Source: Physocladia obscura (Eukaryota; Chytridiomycota; Chytridiomycetes; Chytridiales; Chytriomycetaceae). Taken from it: DNA of 10,004 nucleotides. The position numbers and the translations under genes are program-made. This document shows, in pieces, positions 1 to 9,019 of the stretch. Numbering within the stretch: the stretch's first letter is position 1; the number at the start of each line of letters is the position of its first letter. The notes under the pieces were generated by a model. It was given only the letters and a program-made list of their open reading frames with translations, searched no databases and was not told the origin of the DNA. The stretch lies in the NCBI GenBank assembly GCA_027596945.1, contig JADGJH010001440.1, positions 1 through 10,004 on the forward strand, written 5' to 3'.

Positions 1-335
1 CTTCAAACTTTCACCTATCAGTACATACCCACACCTTTGGAGCATTTTACAACAGAGGAAACTCTCAAAAGAATTTGACTGCTACAACTTCTGGATCATT
101 AAGAACTGATGCTCAACTACTTTGCTGTCTTGCAGGCTAAAATGCTGTCTGATTCAAATTAATGTACCCAACAGCTGGTTGTTTGCTCCGAAGTAGTAAG
201 CCTATAATGCATGTGTTCAAGTGTTTTTGCTTGCATGGCAGCTTGTGAGATGTTCTCCATATTTGCTTGATTTCACTTTCAACAATTCTACTAATAAATT
301 TTCTGCAAGGATATTTTTAATAATCACAAAATATT
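1..335. other. Intergenic, left edge, nothing recognised
   Basis: There are no open frames of note on either strand and only one CpG in the first 300 bases. A plus-strand AATAAA at 293-298 could end a gene arriving from the left, but no coding sequence supports that. Treated as non-coding sequence downstream of NUBP1. Confidence 0.6.
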
Positions 336-341
336 TTTATT
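336..341 (-). promoter_or_regulatory. Poly(A) signal of NUBP1
   Basis: The minus strand reads AATAAA here, starting 16 nt after the NUBP1 stop codon. This is the canonical eukaryotic polyadenylation hexamer in the right orientation and implies a very short 3' UTR. An A/T-rich stretch follows. The motif is common by chance in AT-rich DNA, so position is the main support. Confidence 0.5.
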
Positions 342-356
342 CTTTCATTTTAGGAA

Positions 357-1646
357 TCATACTGTGGAAGGATTCTTCTTGCAAAAATTCGTAATTGCTG
401 CCAGTTATGAGAGAAATTTAGTTGGTATCTTATGGAAAGGAACCAACTTACATGACACAATTTGTGCATATGCTGCAAATGCAGGGGAATCCTGATAGTG
501 ATCTACGAATGACTCACCAAAATCTCCAGAAATACCTAAATAGTATCATAGATGATCTAGATAGTCACAAAAAAATTAGCAAAAATTAATCAAACCTATT
601 CGAGGATCCAGTGGAATTGATCCCAAAAATGGAATGCTCTGCTCCACAGCCAGTGCACGACCCCCGCCACTAGTTGGAGGGAAAATAATGCTTGACTTTG
701 TGCATTTTGGGCACACAAATAACGACATATTTTCAACCACACCAATTATTGGAACGCCAACTTTCCGGCAAAAGTCAATTTCTCTTCGAACATCTTGAAG
801 GGCCACTTCTTGTGGTGTAGTGATTAAAACAGCTCCTGTGATTCCTGCCTCTTTTAGATACTGGACAATAGACAAATGTTCGTCAGATGTGCCAGGTGGA
901 GTATCTACAACTAGGAAATCCAAATCACCCCAATCAACATCCTTCAAAAATTGTTTGATCATCCCTGTAAATTTTTTTGCAAATTGTTTCAAAAAATAAT
1001 AAAATAATTGAAGACATACCATTCTTTTTTGGTCCTTTCCAAATAACTGCATCGTTTTGATTCGCCATTAAAAACCCGATTGACATAACCGCAAGATTAT
1101 CAGACACATAGACAGGCGCCCATCCTGAATTACTCTGCCGAATCTGTTCGCCTTCCAATCCAATCATTTTCGGGATCGAAGGACCACAAATGTCGATATC
1201 TAAGAGCCCAACCTGTTTATTTTTTGTGATTTGTGATTTACGATCAGATTTCAAATCCAAACGAAACGGGTTGTATCGACACGTACCTGTGTATCATCGT
1301 TTTGAGACAAAAACAGTGAAAGATTCGATGAAAAAGTTGATTTGCCGACACCCCCTTTGCCACTGAGAACGAGAATCTTGTGCTTTACACCCGTTAAACG
1401 TGAGGCGATTGCAGCAACAGCTATATAGAATAATCACGTTAATAATATTGACGATGGTGGTTGTAGTTTTTGATGTATAAGTTGAAGCAGCAGAGTTTGT
1501 AACAAACCGGGATCTGGGCCCTTCGGGCCGGTGGCGCAAACATGTTGATTTGGACATCCTTCGCACGCCACACTTTTCCCCGCTGTTTGTGATTCGGGGC
1601 CTGGGCAGTGCTCTGGTTCAGGAGCTGTAAGTGTTGGTGCTGACAT
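357..1646 (-). CDS. NUBP1: Cytosolic Fe-S cluster assembly factor NUBP1/Nbp35, complete six-exon gene
   Basis: Scaffold P-loop NTPase of cytosolic iron-sulfur assembly; in the known pathway it pairs with Cfd1/NUBP2 and passes new 4Fe-4S clusters to cytosolic and nuclear apoproteins. I place exons at 1646-1508, 1420-1287, 1212-1020, 964-596, 535-452 and 397-357, all joined at GT-AG introns of 87, 74, 55, 60 and 54 nt with consistent phase. The product is 319 residues, close to the 320 of the human protein. The N-terminal motif C-x13-C-x2-C-x5-C is at C14, C28, C31 and C37. The deviant Walker [10 protein letters not shown] is at 67-75, the Walker B-like [12 protein letters not shown] region at 174-185, and the cluster-bridging CPKC at 240-243. 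The start ATG has G at -3 and lies 13 residues before the first cysteine, as usual for the family. The last exon is only 41 nt and codes for the tail [12 protein letters not shown]. The NUBP2/Cfd1 paralogue is excluded because it lacks the N-terminal cysteine motif. No inactivating lesion is visible. Confidence 0.95.
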
Positions 1647-2040
1647 TTCTCTGAAAAACTTTCTGCACCTTGAATTTAATCATCACAGTTAATTTCAAAA
1701 TGATTGCCGTGAAGAAATAGAAATGAAATTTCAAGAAATATATGAATTTGGACTCTACTGCTCTGAACAGGCCTGAATTAACTTCTTACAGTCTAATTGA
1801 ATTTGCAGAGATAATGACAAAATGTTGAATTGTCCTCATAGAAAGTTACTCATATGTTTTTTTATTACTATTTTCAAAATATGGGAGTCAAAAAATAGTG
1901 ACAAATGACAAGATGAAGTGGAAAATTGTAAGTTACGGTTGGTCTTAAATGGAGTGTTGATTTTGAAAACTTGATGAAAAGTACAAAATTTTCTGCTTGA
2001 TCAATCTGGAAGGTTGTGTCCACAAAATTGTTGATGTACA

Positions 2041-2070
2041 CTGCATTTGAATTTGAATTTGCAAATGCAG
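2041..2070. repeat. Perfect short inverted repeat
   Basis: CTGCATTTG at 2041-2049 is the exact reverse complement of CAAATGCAG at 2062-2070, with a 12-base spacer made of AATTTG twice. It could fold as a hairpin. It lies mid-intergenic with no gene beside it and may be chance. Confidence 0.4.
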
Positions 2071-3264
2071 TCTTTTTGGATTCAACAATTGGTAATGACT
2101 TAAAAAAAATTTTTTTTCTGATTTTATGCAAATCAGGTCGCAAAAATTCCTACCTCAGCATTGATTGCACCTTAGACCTGGAATTATTTGACACAACAAA
2201 TTAACATCAAAAAACCTGCTGCCATATTGTCAATTCAGTCATCAATGACATCAAATTGTGTTGCATTGTTCAATTTCCACAAACTTTCTGAAATAAATTC
2301 ACTTTTATGAAGCCAATAAGAAAACTGGCAGGCTAAATACATCAACAGGGATGTTTGTCATTGAAAAGGCAGATACTAATTTTTTGACTGAATTTCATGC
2401 TTTTGCTTTCATTTTTTGAATAAAAAAACAATTTATTGCTATCATTTATTATTGCCATCTCTTTATTACCTCACTTCTTAAATATAATTTACATTTCAAA
2501 AACAGACAAACCCTGCTATATCATTGATAGTTAAATCAACAAGATTCAATTGTTCTTTTTACTTTTGCAAATATGATTTTATTATTGCAATGCATTGCTC
2601 AAACTGGGGTTTGGGATATTAAGAAAGATCCAAGAAAACAGGCCAAATTAACTTACAAGATTCATGTCTAGTGAACTGCAGACTTTTTTACACAGTCATC
2701 AAGCACAAACACACTTTCTGATTGGGGATATACATTCATTTCTAAGAAGCTATAAAAGATGAATTTAAAAAATACTGTCAACAATTACAAAAGGTGATGT
2801 AAATTAAATTTTCAGTCCAATTTTCTACGAGAGTTTTCCTGAATAATCTCAACCCTACTTCATTTTCAAGCATTCACAAAAGTCTGCAAACAACAGAATA
2901 CCCAACATTGCATATAACATACTTATAATTCTTGCTCTAGCCCATTCATAGCCCCAGCATCTAAGTAATATCTTCTTGTTATTATGGAGTCATCAACAAA
3001 GACAAGTTGATTTGCAGTAAATTGACCAAGAAAAATTTGAAAAATTTGACAATCAGCTTCATTATTCTTTGCGGCAGAAGTTGATAGCTGCTTGTTTTAT
3101 CATAAATTAAGACTTAAGTTAGTTTGTTGGCCATTTTGTCTGTTCACTTGTCAGTTAATCAAAGTTGGTGCAAACATCACCACAGTGTTGGAATACTAAT
3201 TTGCCATCCAAGTACAGCAGGATACCCTTTTGTCCTGTCACTTTCACAACAGGATTTCAAAGTG

Positions 3265-3310
3265 TTCCAATTGCATTTTTTAAATCTCATTAATGTACAA
3301 GCAATTGGAA
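3265..3310. repeat. Perfect 10-base inverted repeat
   Basis: TTCCAATTGC at 3265-3274 and GCAATTGGAA at 3301-3310 are exact reverse complements separated by 26 bases. Each arm contains the palindrome CAATTG. No transposase, target-site duplication or similar copy is visible, so origin and role are unknown. Confidence 0.4.
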
Positions 3311-3997
3311 GATTTTTTGAAGCTGTGTCCTGTTAAAGTATAAATGATTTAAGCTGTATTGAAAAATGAGTTCACTTTTTATTGAAAGAAATTGCTCAAT
3401 TTGCTTAAAAAGTAAAGAAAAAAATATTGGACTTGCTGTTTCTGTTATTAAGCAGAAGCTTTTGTATTAATAAAAGAAAGTTTTGTATGGGGAGGAAAAT
3501 GCAGGATTTATTTAAAGACTGTTTTTGGAATTTTTGTGATTGAGGATTTTTGAACAATGAAAATTTAGAATAAAGAAAAGAGAATTGTTGCTAAAAATTC
3601 TTACCATACACAATCATAAACAGAGATTGCAACATGTCCTTCCATGAGTGACCAGATTGCCCTAAAGGAAGCAGATAGGGGTAAGTTGAATGCAACCCAT
3701 GTTGTCTGGTTTGTATCAGTGGTGAAAGAAGTTTGTTTAGGTCAGTTCAGGCCAGTGCAGCTTAGTTGATACATTTGAAATTTCCTTTTGGACTTACAAT
3801 AACCATTTTGAAATTTGCTGGAATAAGAAATTTTTTTTAAAACAAGTCGCTTATTTTTGCGTGACTGAAACATAAAATAATGGCAAACTTAATTGTGGAA
3901 TCAGCATGAATTTGTTTATACCTGAGAGGTTAGAGGTTTGGTAGTATTTGTCTTTGTGATTGCTGTCTTTCTTTTTCGAATTGAAAATTATTCAATC

Positions 3998-6443
3998 ATG
4001 GCAGCAACATCAGCAGCAACACAAACGTTTGCAGTGCGCGATTCGGACGGCGCGCAGACAGTTGGCCGCAACACGTGGACAGCAGCGGGAAATGCACGCG
4101 TACTGATGGTTGGCGCTGGTGGAATAGGCTGCGAATTGCTGAAGGATCTTGTTCTGTCTGGTTTCAAGAACATTGTTATTGTGTGTCAACCTTTCTATTT
4201 TTCGTTTTGACACATCTTTTCCCTCTCTTTGCCCTCTCCTACCCCCCCTTTTGTGCTTATTTTAATTAACACTACCTGGCTTTGTTTTCAAGATGGATCT
4301 CGATACCATCGACGTATCGAATCTCAACAGGCAGTTTCTGTTCCAGAAGCAACACGTTTCCAAGCCAAAAGCATACGTTCGTACACTTATTCTCTTCTTA
4401 CTAATTGGCCACAAACCGGTATGGGTCGCTTGATATTTGTTTTCGCTTTCAGGTTGCCAGTGAATCTGCCTTGCGTTTCAACCCAGCCGCTAACATCGTT
4501 GCCCACCACCGCTCAATCTTTGATGCCGAATTCAATGTGTCTTGGTTTCGTTCCTTTGATCTTGTTATGAATGCTCTGGACAATATTCGTGAATATTTTT
4601 CCTGTGTACAAGCTCTCTCTGATTGACTCCATATAAACAGCTGCCAGAAAACACGTTAATTTAATGTGCCGCGCTGCAAACAGACCCCTTATTGAGTCAG
4701 GCACTGCCGGATACTTGGGTCAAGTCGCTGTTCATTTGAAGGTGGTCAACTCTTCAATTTCGGACAAAAACTAATTTTTTTGTCAAGAGAACACAATGTT
4801 TTGATTGCGAGCCAAAACCAACTCCAAAAACGTTTCCTGTCTGCACAATTAGATCCACTCCATCTACTCCAATTCATTGTATTGTTTGGTCAAAAAGCTA
4901 CTTGTTCAAGTACTACTTTGTTTTTCTTTGTTTTTCATTTTACTCATGTACTTCAATACAGCTTGCTTTTTGGAAAAGAAGAAGACGGAGATATTTCAAC
5001 CTCTCCAGATGAGAATGGTAACAGTAAACATCAAAATAAACGGTAATAATAATGAATATTCTTTTCAGCAAAAGAAATCGAAGACTTGAAACGCGAGGCA
5101 GATGAACTTAAGTCTATCAAAAGTAATTTATCGTCTCCAGATTTTGCCAAGCTTGTATTCGAAAAAATTTTTATACGTGACGTACAAAGACTTCTTGAAA
5201 TGTCAGAAATGTGGGAAAACCGCGCACCACCTGTTCCGCTCAGTTACAACACCTTAGATATTGAGCGCAAAAATATACAATCAATTGCGACTGGTGTTGA
5301 CAGAAACTTAAAAGTGTGGTCTCTAGTCGAAAATTTTTCCATATTTTGTGAAAGGTTTTCGTTTTTGCCCACCAAATTTTTTTTTTTTTTTTGTTGATTT
5401 TTTTTTCAGCATCTCGATCTTGGCAAACCGGTTGGTTCAAGAAAATTTGGTTGATTCAGAGTTTTCAATGTCGTTTGATAAAGATGATGATGACGCTTTG
5501 GATTTTGTGACTGCCATCACAAATTTGCGGGCTTATATGTATGGAATTGAGCTGCAAAGTAGATTCAAAGTGAAAGGTTTGTTGCTGTTTTTTTTTTTTA
5601 TGTTCTAAAAACCTCTGGATTTGTATAGAGATGGCAGGAAACATTATTCCAGCGATTTCAACGACAAATGCCATCATTGCAGGACTGATGGTTTTACAAG
5701 CGTTCAAAATTTTGAGTAAGAATGAGGAAGAGTGTAAAAATGTAACTTATCAGAAAAGCAATTCCCACCAACCAAAGATTCATCATTTTTGATCACAATT
5801 TATTGTCCAACAATATTCTCCTTTAGACTTACCTCGTTCACGGTGGTCAAAGAACTCAAATAATTTGCGGCGAAGCGCCACCTAAGCCGTCAAAAACTTG
5901 CGGTACGTGTCAAGCTGGTTATTTTACGATACATATCGACACGCACAAATTTACGCTTGGCCAGTTTGTCAACAAAGTTTTGAAGCAAGATTTGCAAGTT
6001 GATGGTGAGATTAGCATCAATGAAAGCGGCCGGATGATTTATGATCCTGATTTCGAAGATAATGTAACTGAGACATTTGAAGTGTTGAAAATTTCTGGCG
6101 TTAATGGACGTTTGCTTGTTCTTGTGGATAACGATGATGATGAGGAAAAGAATGTTGCGATTAATTTTTTTGTTGTTCATAAGTTGAGCTTCTTTTATTT
6201 TTTTATTTTAGTAATTAGATATTATTTAAATTTGATTTATATAGAGATAATGCCATATCATATGAACTTGATGGTGATAGAAACTTTCCCGTGAGATATG
6301 TTGCCAAGGCGCCAGCAGATGAAAGACGGACACGAACTGACGAAGATGAAGAACCATCAAACAAAAAAACCAAAGCAGATGGGAATGAAGGGGAAAACAG
6401 TATTGTTGAAGTTGAAGATGATGAATATGTTATTCTGCTTTAA
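3998..6443 (+). CDS. UBA2: SUMO-activating enzyme subunit UBA2 (SAE2), complete eleven-exon gene
   Basis: Catalytic half of the nuclear SUMO E1: with Aos1/SAE1 it adenylates SUMO, takes it as a thioester on its cysteine and passes it to Ubc9. Exons: 3998-4180, 4293-4376, 4453-4588, 4641-4744, 4788-4909, 4962-5017, 5069-5354, 5410-5576, 5629-5741, 5827-6182 and 6245-6443. The ten GT-AG introns are 43-112 nt and all phases agree, giving 601 residues (human 640). Visible motifs are GAGGIG at 39-44, N71/R74/K87 and NALDN with D132 in the adenylation site, zinc cysteines C173/C176 and C442/C445, and catalytic C188 in [11 protein letters not shown]. The ubiquitin-fold domain is roughly 448-540. Human residues map with a constant offset of 15 as far as the catalytic cysteine, which supports the early splice choices. 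The ATG has A at -3 and G at +4. The tail holds basic clusters RRTR (563-566) and KKTK (576-579) and SUMO-interacting-motif-like segments. Least certain are the donor at 4745 (4742 also works) and intron 10 (6183-6244). Confidence 0.95.
6402..6440 (+). other. Acidic SIM-like tail of UBA2
   Basis: Codons 589-601 read [17 protein letters not shown] followed by EDDE fits the SUMO-interacting pattern of hydrophobic-hydrophobic-x-hydrophobic next to an acidic patch, and VILL at the extreme C-terminus follows the same acidic patch. Human UBA2 also has a hydrophobic-acidic motif of this kind near its end, so the feature fits the family. SUMO binding itself is inferred. Confidence 0.6.
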
Positions 6444-6466
6444 GTTTTAAAAAAAAAAAAAAAAAG

Positions 6467-6472
6467 AATAAA
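6467..6472 (+). promoter_or_regulatory. Poly(A) signal of UBA2
   Basis: AATAAA begins 24 nt after the TAA stop at 6441-6443. It is preceded by a run of 17 A (6449-6465) and followed within about 15-60 nt by T/GT-rich sequence, as expected downstream of a cleavage site. It implies a very short 3' UTR, matching the arrangement at NUBP1. Confidence 0.6.
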
Positions 6473-6479
6473 AGGATTT

Positions 6480-6840
6480 TTGTGTTCTGCTTACAGTTAC
6501 AATTTTTTTTCTGTTTTCCTTCTCTTTTAATTTTTCGTATTTAGTTGTGCAATGACTGAATAGGGGGGTTCAAAGTTAACAAATTAAAAAACGAAACTAG
6601 AAAATGATTTCTTGGGTCAAGAAGCAGAAAAATCAGTTTTTTCAAAATAGATTTTTTAAATTATATCTTTTAAGTAAATACAAACCTGATGTCAATATCA
6701 TGGTATTATTTTAAATAAATGAGTATTTCTCTGTTTTGCTTGTCCTAGTGAAGGTTTCACCTGTTTTCAATCTGTTATCCGTTCTTTTCAGTCATCTGAC
6801 CTAATTCCGATTTTTCTTTCTGCGCGTCTGCTCCTGCCGT
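6480..6840. other. Intergenic, downstream of UBA2
   Basis: AT-rich sequence with no open frame or motif that I can tie to a gene. It separates the UBA2 3' end from the minus-strand coding-like sequence that starts at 6842. No poly-T tract marking a retroelement tail on the minus strand is obvious near 6770-6840. Confidence 0.55.
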
Positions 6841-6841
6841 T

Positions 6842-7186
6842 TTATATCTCCATTTTTTTCTCAGTGAAATCAATTTTATTTTCATTAGGCTTGTGCCTGA
6901 TTCCCAATTTATACTTAAGGTGAGCAATTTCCCAATAATTACTGCAAAGTGGCCTGATGTTTGGTAAGCAACAGAGGTTGACAAAGGAGATTTGCAACAA
7001 TGCAAAGGCATCCTGCAAAGTGCATTTTTGATCTACATTGTTCTTTTGAAAATATGATTCAATCCATGGCCTCAAGAAGGTATCTGCAGAAACTGGTAAG
7101 TGCTGATTTTCATGAGATACACCAAGCAGCTGATCTTCATATGCATCTGTGTATGCCCACTCCCCCTTAGAGCTGCTGCTCAGACT
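6842..7186 (-). pseudogene. Unrecognised minus-strand open frame, probably a gene or transposon remnant
   Basis: A minus-strand frame is open for 114 codons from 7186 to the stop at 6842 and has no ATG near its start. Its composition is protein-like, with segments such as KGEWAYTDAYEDQLLG, FLRPWIESYFQKNN and ALLQISFVNLCCLPN. Another minus-strand frame is open just upstream for 46 codons (about 7320-7180, containing NFTVWGWALVREFSF), so the two could be parts of one reading frame split by a shift. I recognise no domain. It could be the 3' part of the retroelement to the right, an exon of an unknown gene, or chance. Confidence 0.3.
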
Positions 7187-8060
7187 TTATTGTCATTATT
7201 AAAAGAAAATTCTCTAACTAAAGCCCATCCCCAGACTGTGAAGTTGGTGTCTGAGTGCCTGATAATGCACCTCAGTACACAAATTGCAGCTTGTTGGAAA
7301 TGATTGCCCTCCTCTATTGATTATTTCCCACTCATGCACTTTCCACTAGCTTCTATTTCCTTGTCATCCCAGCAATCTGGTGTCCATTCTAGTTCCCCTT
7401 CAAATATCCTCCAACTTCCTCCAATTCCTGTCTTTTGCTGCTTTCAGGAGGCCATCTGAAATCTTTTCTAGCTATTTCTTCCAAATCTGTCTATCTCGCT
7501 CTACAGCCTCCCAGGCCCAAATCCTCCTCTTCACCTTCAGGTCGCCAAAAAAAACCCTGTGGGAAACAAGTCACCAGCTCCTCCCTATCTCAGGTGCAAA
7601 AACAATGTGGGAAAAACTCTGCCAGCTTTTCATTTGTCTCTCATTATTTCACTAAGTTTCTTTGCATCACTAGTGCAGGGTACTTTAGTAGGATTGCTAA
7701 AATTGCTGAGTGTTGTAATAGAGTTGCTATTTATTTTGTTATGTATTTCTGGAGTCTGCTTTATTTTCATATACTGGTGGCACTTCACCAATTTTGTTTC
7801 CATCATTTTCCATTTTTCCTTTTTCATCTTGTTTATAAGCTTTCATCCACTTCCTGGTCACATTTGTCCACCCAGCAGGTATCTTGTTCATTTCCAATTT
7901 TGTGGTTTTCCCACATTTGTACTGCCAACTGTCTCTAAGCAAACTTTCCAATATGTTCATATCTTTTATTAAGTGTAATTTCTGCCATACATTTCAGGTA
8001 TCTCTTTCTTTTCAGTATTTCTTGCTGCTTGTTTCCTCTTTTTTTCTGTTTAGACTCACC
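7187..8060. other. Coding-like but broken sequence, probably decayed repeat
   Basis: The plus strand is T/C-rich, so the minus strand is purine-rich like the retroelement to its right. Several minus-strand frames of 60-75 codons exist (for example 7739-7960), but none carries a recognisable domain and none runs on into another. Long plus-strand frames here are rich in Phe, Leu and Ser because of the T-rich strand and look like shadows. CpG is nearly absent. It may be the degraded 3' part of the retroelement. Confidence 0.4.
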
Positions 8061-8126
8061 CTTAGTCTTTGGCCCATGGTATTTGAAACTTATCTGATGC
8101 TTTTTCCCCATTCTGGTTTTCCCAAT

Positions 8127-8792
8127 CTACTGTGATGTTGTACCAGGTCTCCATATTCTTTCATACACAGCTTGGTTTAGCCATTTCCAACAATTTAGTA
8201 TGACTGCCCTTCTTCTGTCAGGGCTGTACACATTGCAGTCTTTCACCATCAGTTCCACAACATTGGGTATGATTCCATTGCTTGCAATGTGCATCCATGT
8301 AAACTCCATTGGTTTGTGTCCATAATTCTTGTTGCCTGGACTCCATTTTCCCATCATTTCTCTGCCAATATCATACCAGGTTCCAAGCCATGCTATAAAT
8401 TTTTCTGTGCTGCATTCTTCAACTATTCCCCATCTTTTTTCTTCCTTGGTTTTGTAGTGGTTATCATTTGCAGCTGTGCTTTTTGTTTGTTCTGGGCTCC
8501 CTTTCCCTGCTTTCTTTTTCTTTTCTTCTACTTCTGTTTGTGTTGCTTCATCAGTTTTTTTGCCAAGAAGGTTTACAAATTCAGGCATTATTTGAACTCT
8601 TCCCTTATGGGAGGTTTTGCACTGCCATAGGCATTCATTGGATTCAGGTGCATTTCCATTGCAGCATCTGCAGTTTCCATCCTGATATAGTGTTGGCTTG
8701 TTTCTTGCCATAATGACTTGAGTTGACAGTCTGTTATGCATTTTTTGGCATAGTTTTTGAAGCTGTATGAGTGATTTCCTGATGTCTATCAA
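8127..8792 (-). pseudogene. C-terminal domain of the retroelement protein, 221-codon open frame
   Basis: This is the longest uninterrupted frame in the right half, and it lies downstream of the RNase H remnant. Residues 19-44 read HNRLSTQVIMARNKPTLYQD then GNCRCC, followed by ESNECLWQC. That fits the post-RNase H zinc motif of LINE proteins (C-x2-C, then E-x-x-H-x3-C), with C41, C44 and C58 kept and the usual His replaced by C54. A charged Glu/Lys-rich linker (about 76-125) and a Trp-rich region (WLGTWYDIG, NCWKWLN) follow. The ATG at 8792 is probably internal, since the family protein would begin far upstream. A shift near 8150 seems to lead into WYNITVDWENQNG in another frame. The function of this tail is unknown; nucleic-acid binding is a guess. 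Confidence 0.65.
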
Positions 8793-9019
8793 GATGTTGA
8801 TTTAATTCCATATTGCATAACAGTAAACGTCAATCCAAAGTTGATTTTTTTTTTATAGTTCTCTAATGTGTTTGTGTTAGCGTTAAGTTATATACTGTAT
8901 ATGTTCATGCACCCTTTTGACTGTGCTTAGATTTTTCTAAGTTGTCTTTCAATGTCTTTTCCTGATATTTTTGGACAAAACTTAATGAGTGATTGTGCCT
9001 CTGTTTTCATTGTTACCAA

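Larger units (their letters stand above)
1647..3997. other. Intergenic region between the divergent NUBP1 and UBA2 genes
   Basis: About 2.35 kb separates the two start codons. It must hold both promoters, probably near its ends, but I see no diagnostic core element. The last 60 bases before the UBA2 start are pyrimidine-rich (TTTGTCTTTG, then CTTTCTTTTTC). The open frames inside, all 90 residues or fewer, match no family and show no exon structure. CpG is nearly absent from 2161 to 3840 (two occurrences). Short perfect inverted repeats occur at 2041-2049/2062-2070 and 3265-3274/3301-3310. Old transposon remains are possible, but no protein trace is recognisable. Confidence 0.6.

Noticed and set aside
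293..298. Plus-strand AATAAA as the end of a gene from the left
   Set aside because: No coding sequence precedes it in 1-292, and the hexamer is frequent in AT-rich DNA.
1294..1566. Minus-strand 90-codon frame with an arginine-rich start
   Set aside because: It overlaps NUBP1 exons 1 and 2 and intron 1 in a different frame; the NUBP1 reading explains the sequence.
3610..3760. Possible tRNA or small RNA gene in a slightly GC-richer patch
   Set aside because: No B-box-like GGTTCGAATCC, no cloverleaf pairing and no terminator T run in the right place.
3938..3997. Extended N-terminus of UBA2 from a TTG at 3938
   Set aside because: It would add twenty hydrophobic residues not found in UBA2 and needs a non-ATG start. 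The ATG at 3998 has a good context and gives the normal length before the GAGGIG motif.
1647..3997. Shared bidirectional promoter for NUBP1 and UBA2
   Set aside because: 2.35 kb between start codons is long for one, and no shared element is visible.
5980..6294. Single-exon reading through intron 10 of UBA2
   Set aside because: It runs into a stop at 6292-6294 in the wrong frame. Splicing 6182 to 6245 gives a continuous acidic tail with stop, poly(A) signal and normal UBA2 length.
7380..8135. Long plus-strand frames (up to 167 codons) rich in Phe, Leu and Ser that look like membrane segments
   Set aside because: They lie on the T-rich complement of purine-rich minus-strand sequence and resemble no family. 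Hydrophobicity here follows from TTT/CTT/TCT codons.
8289..8713. Plus-strand frames opposite the retroelement C-terminal domain
   Set aside because: Antisense shadows of the recognisable minus-strand retroelement frame.
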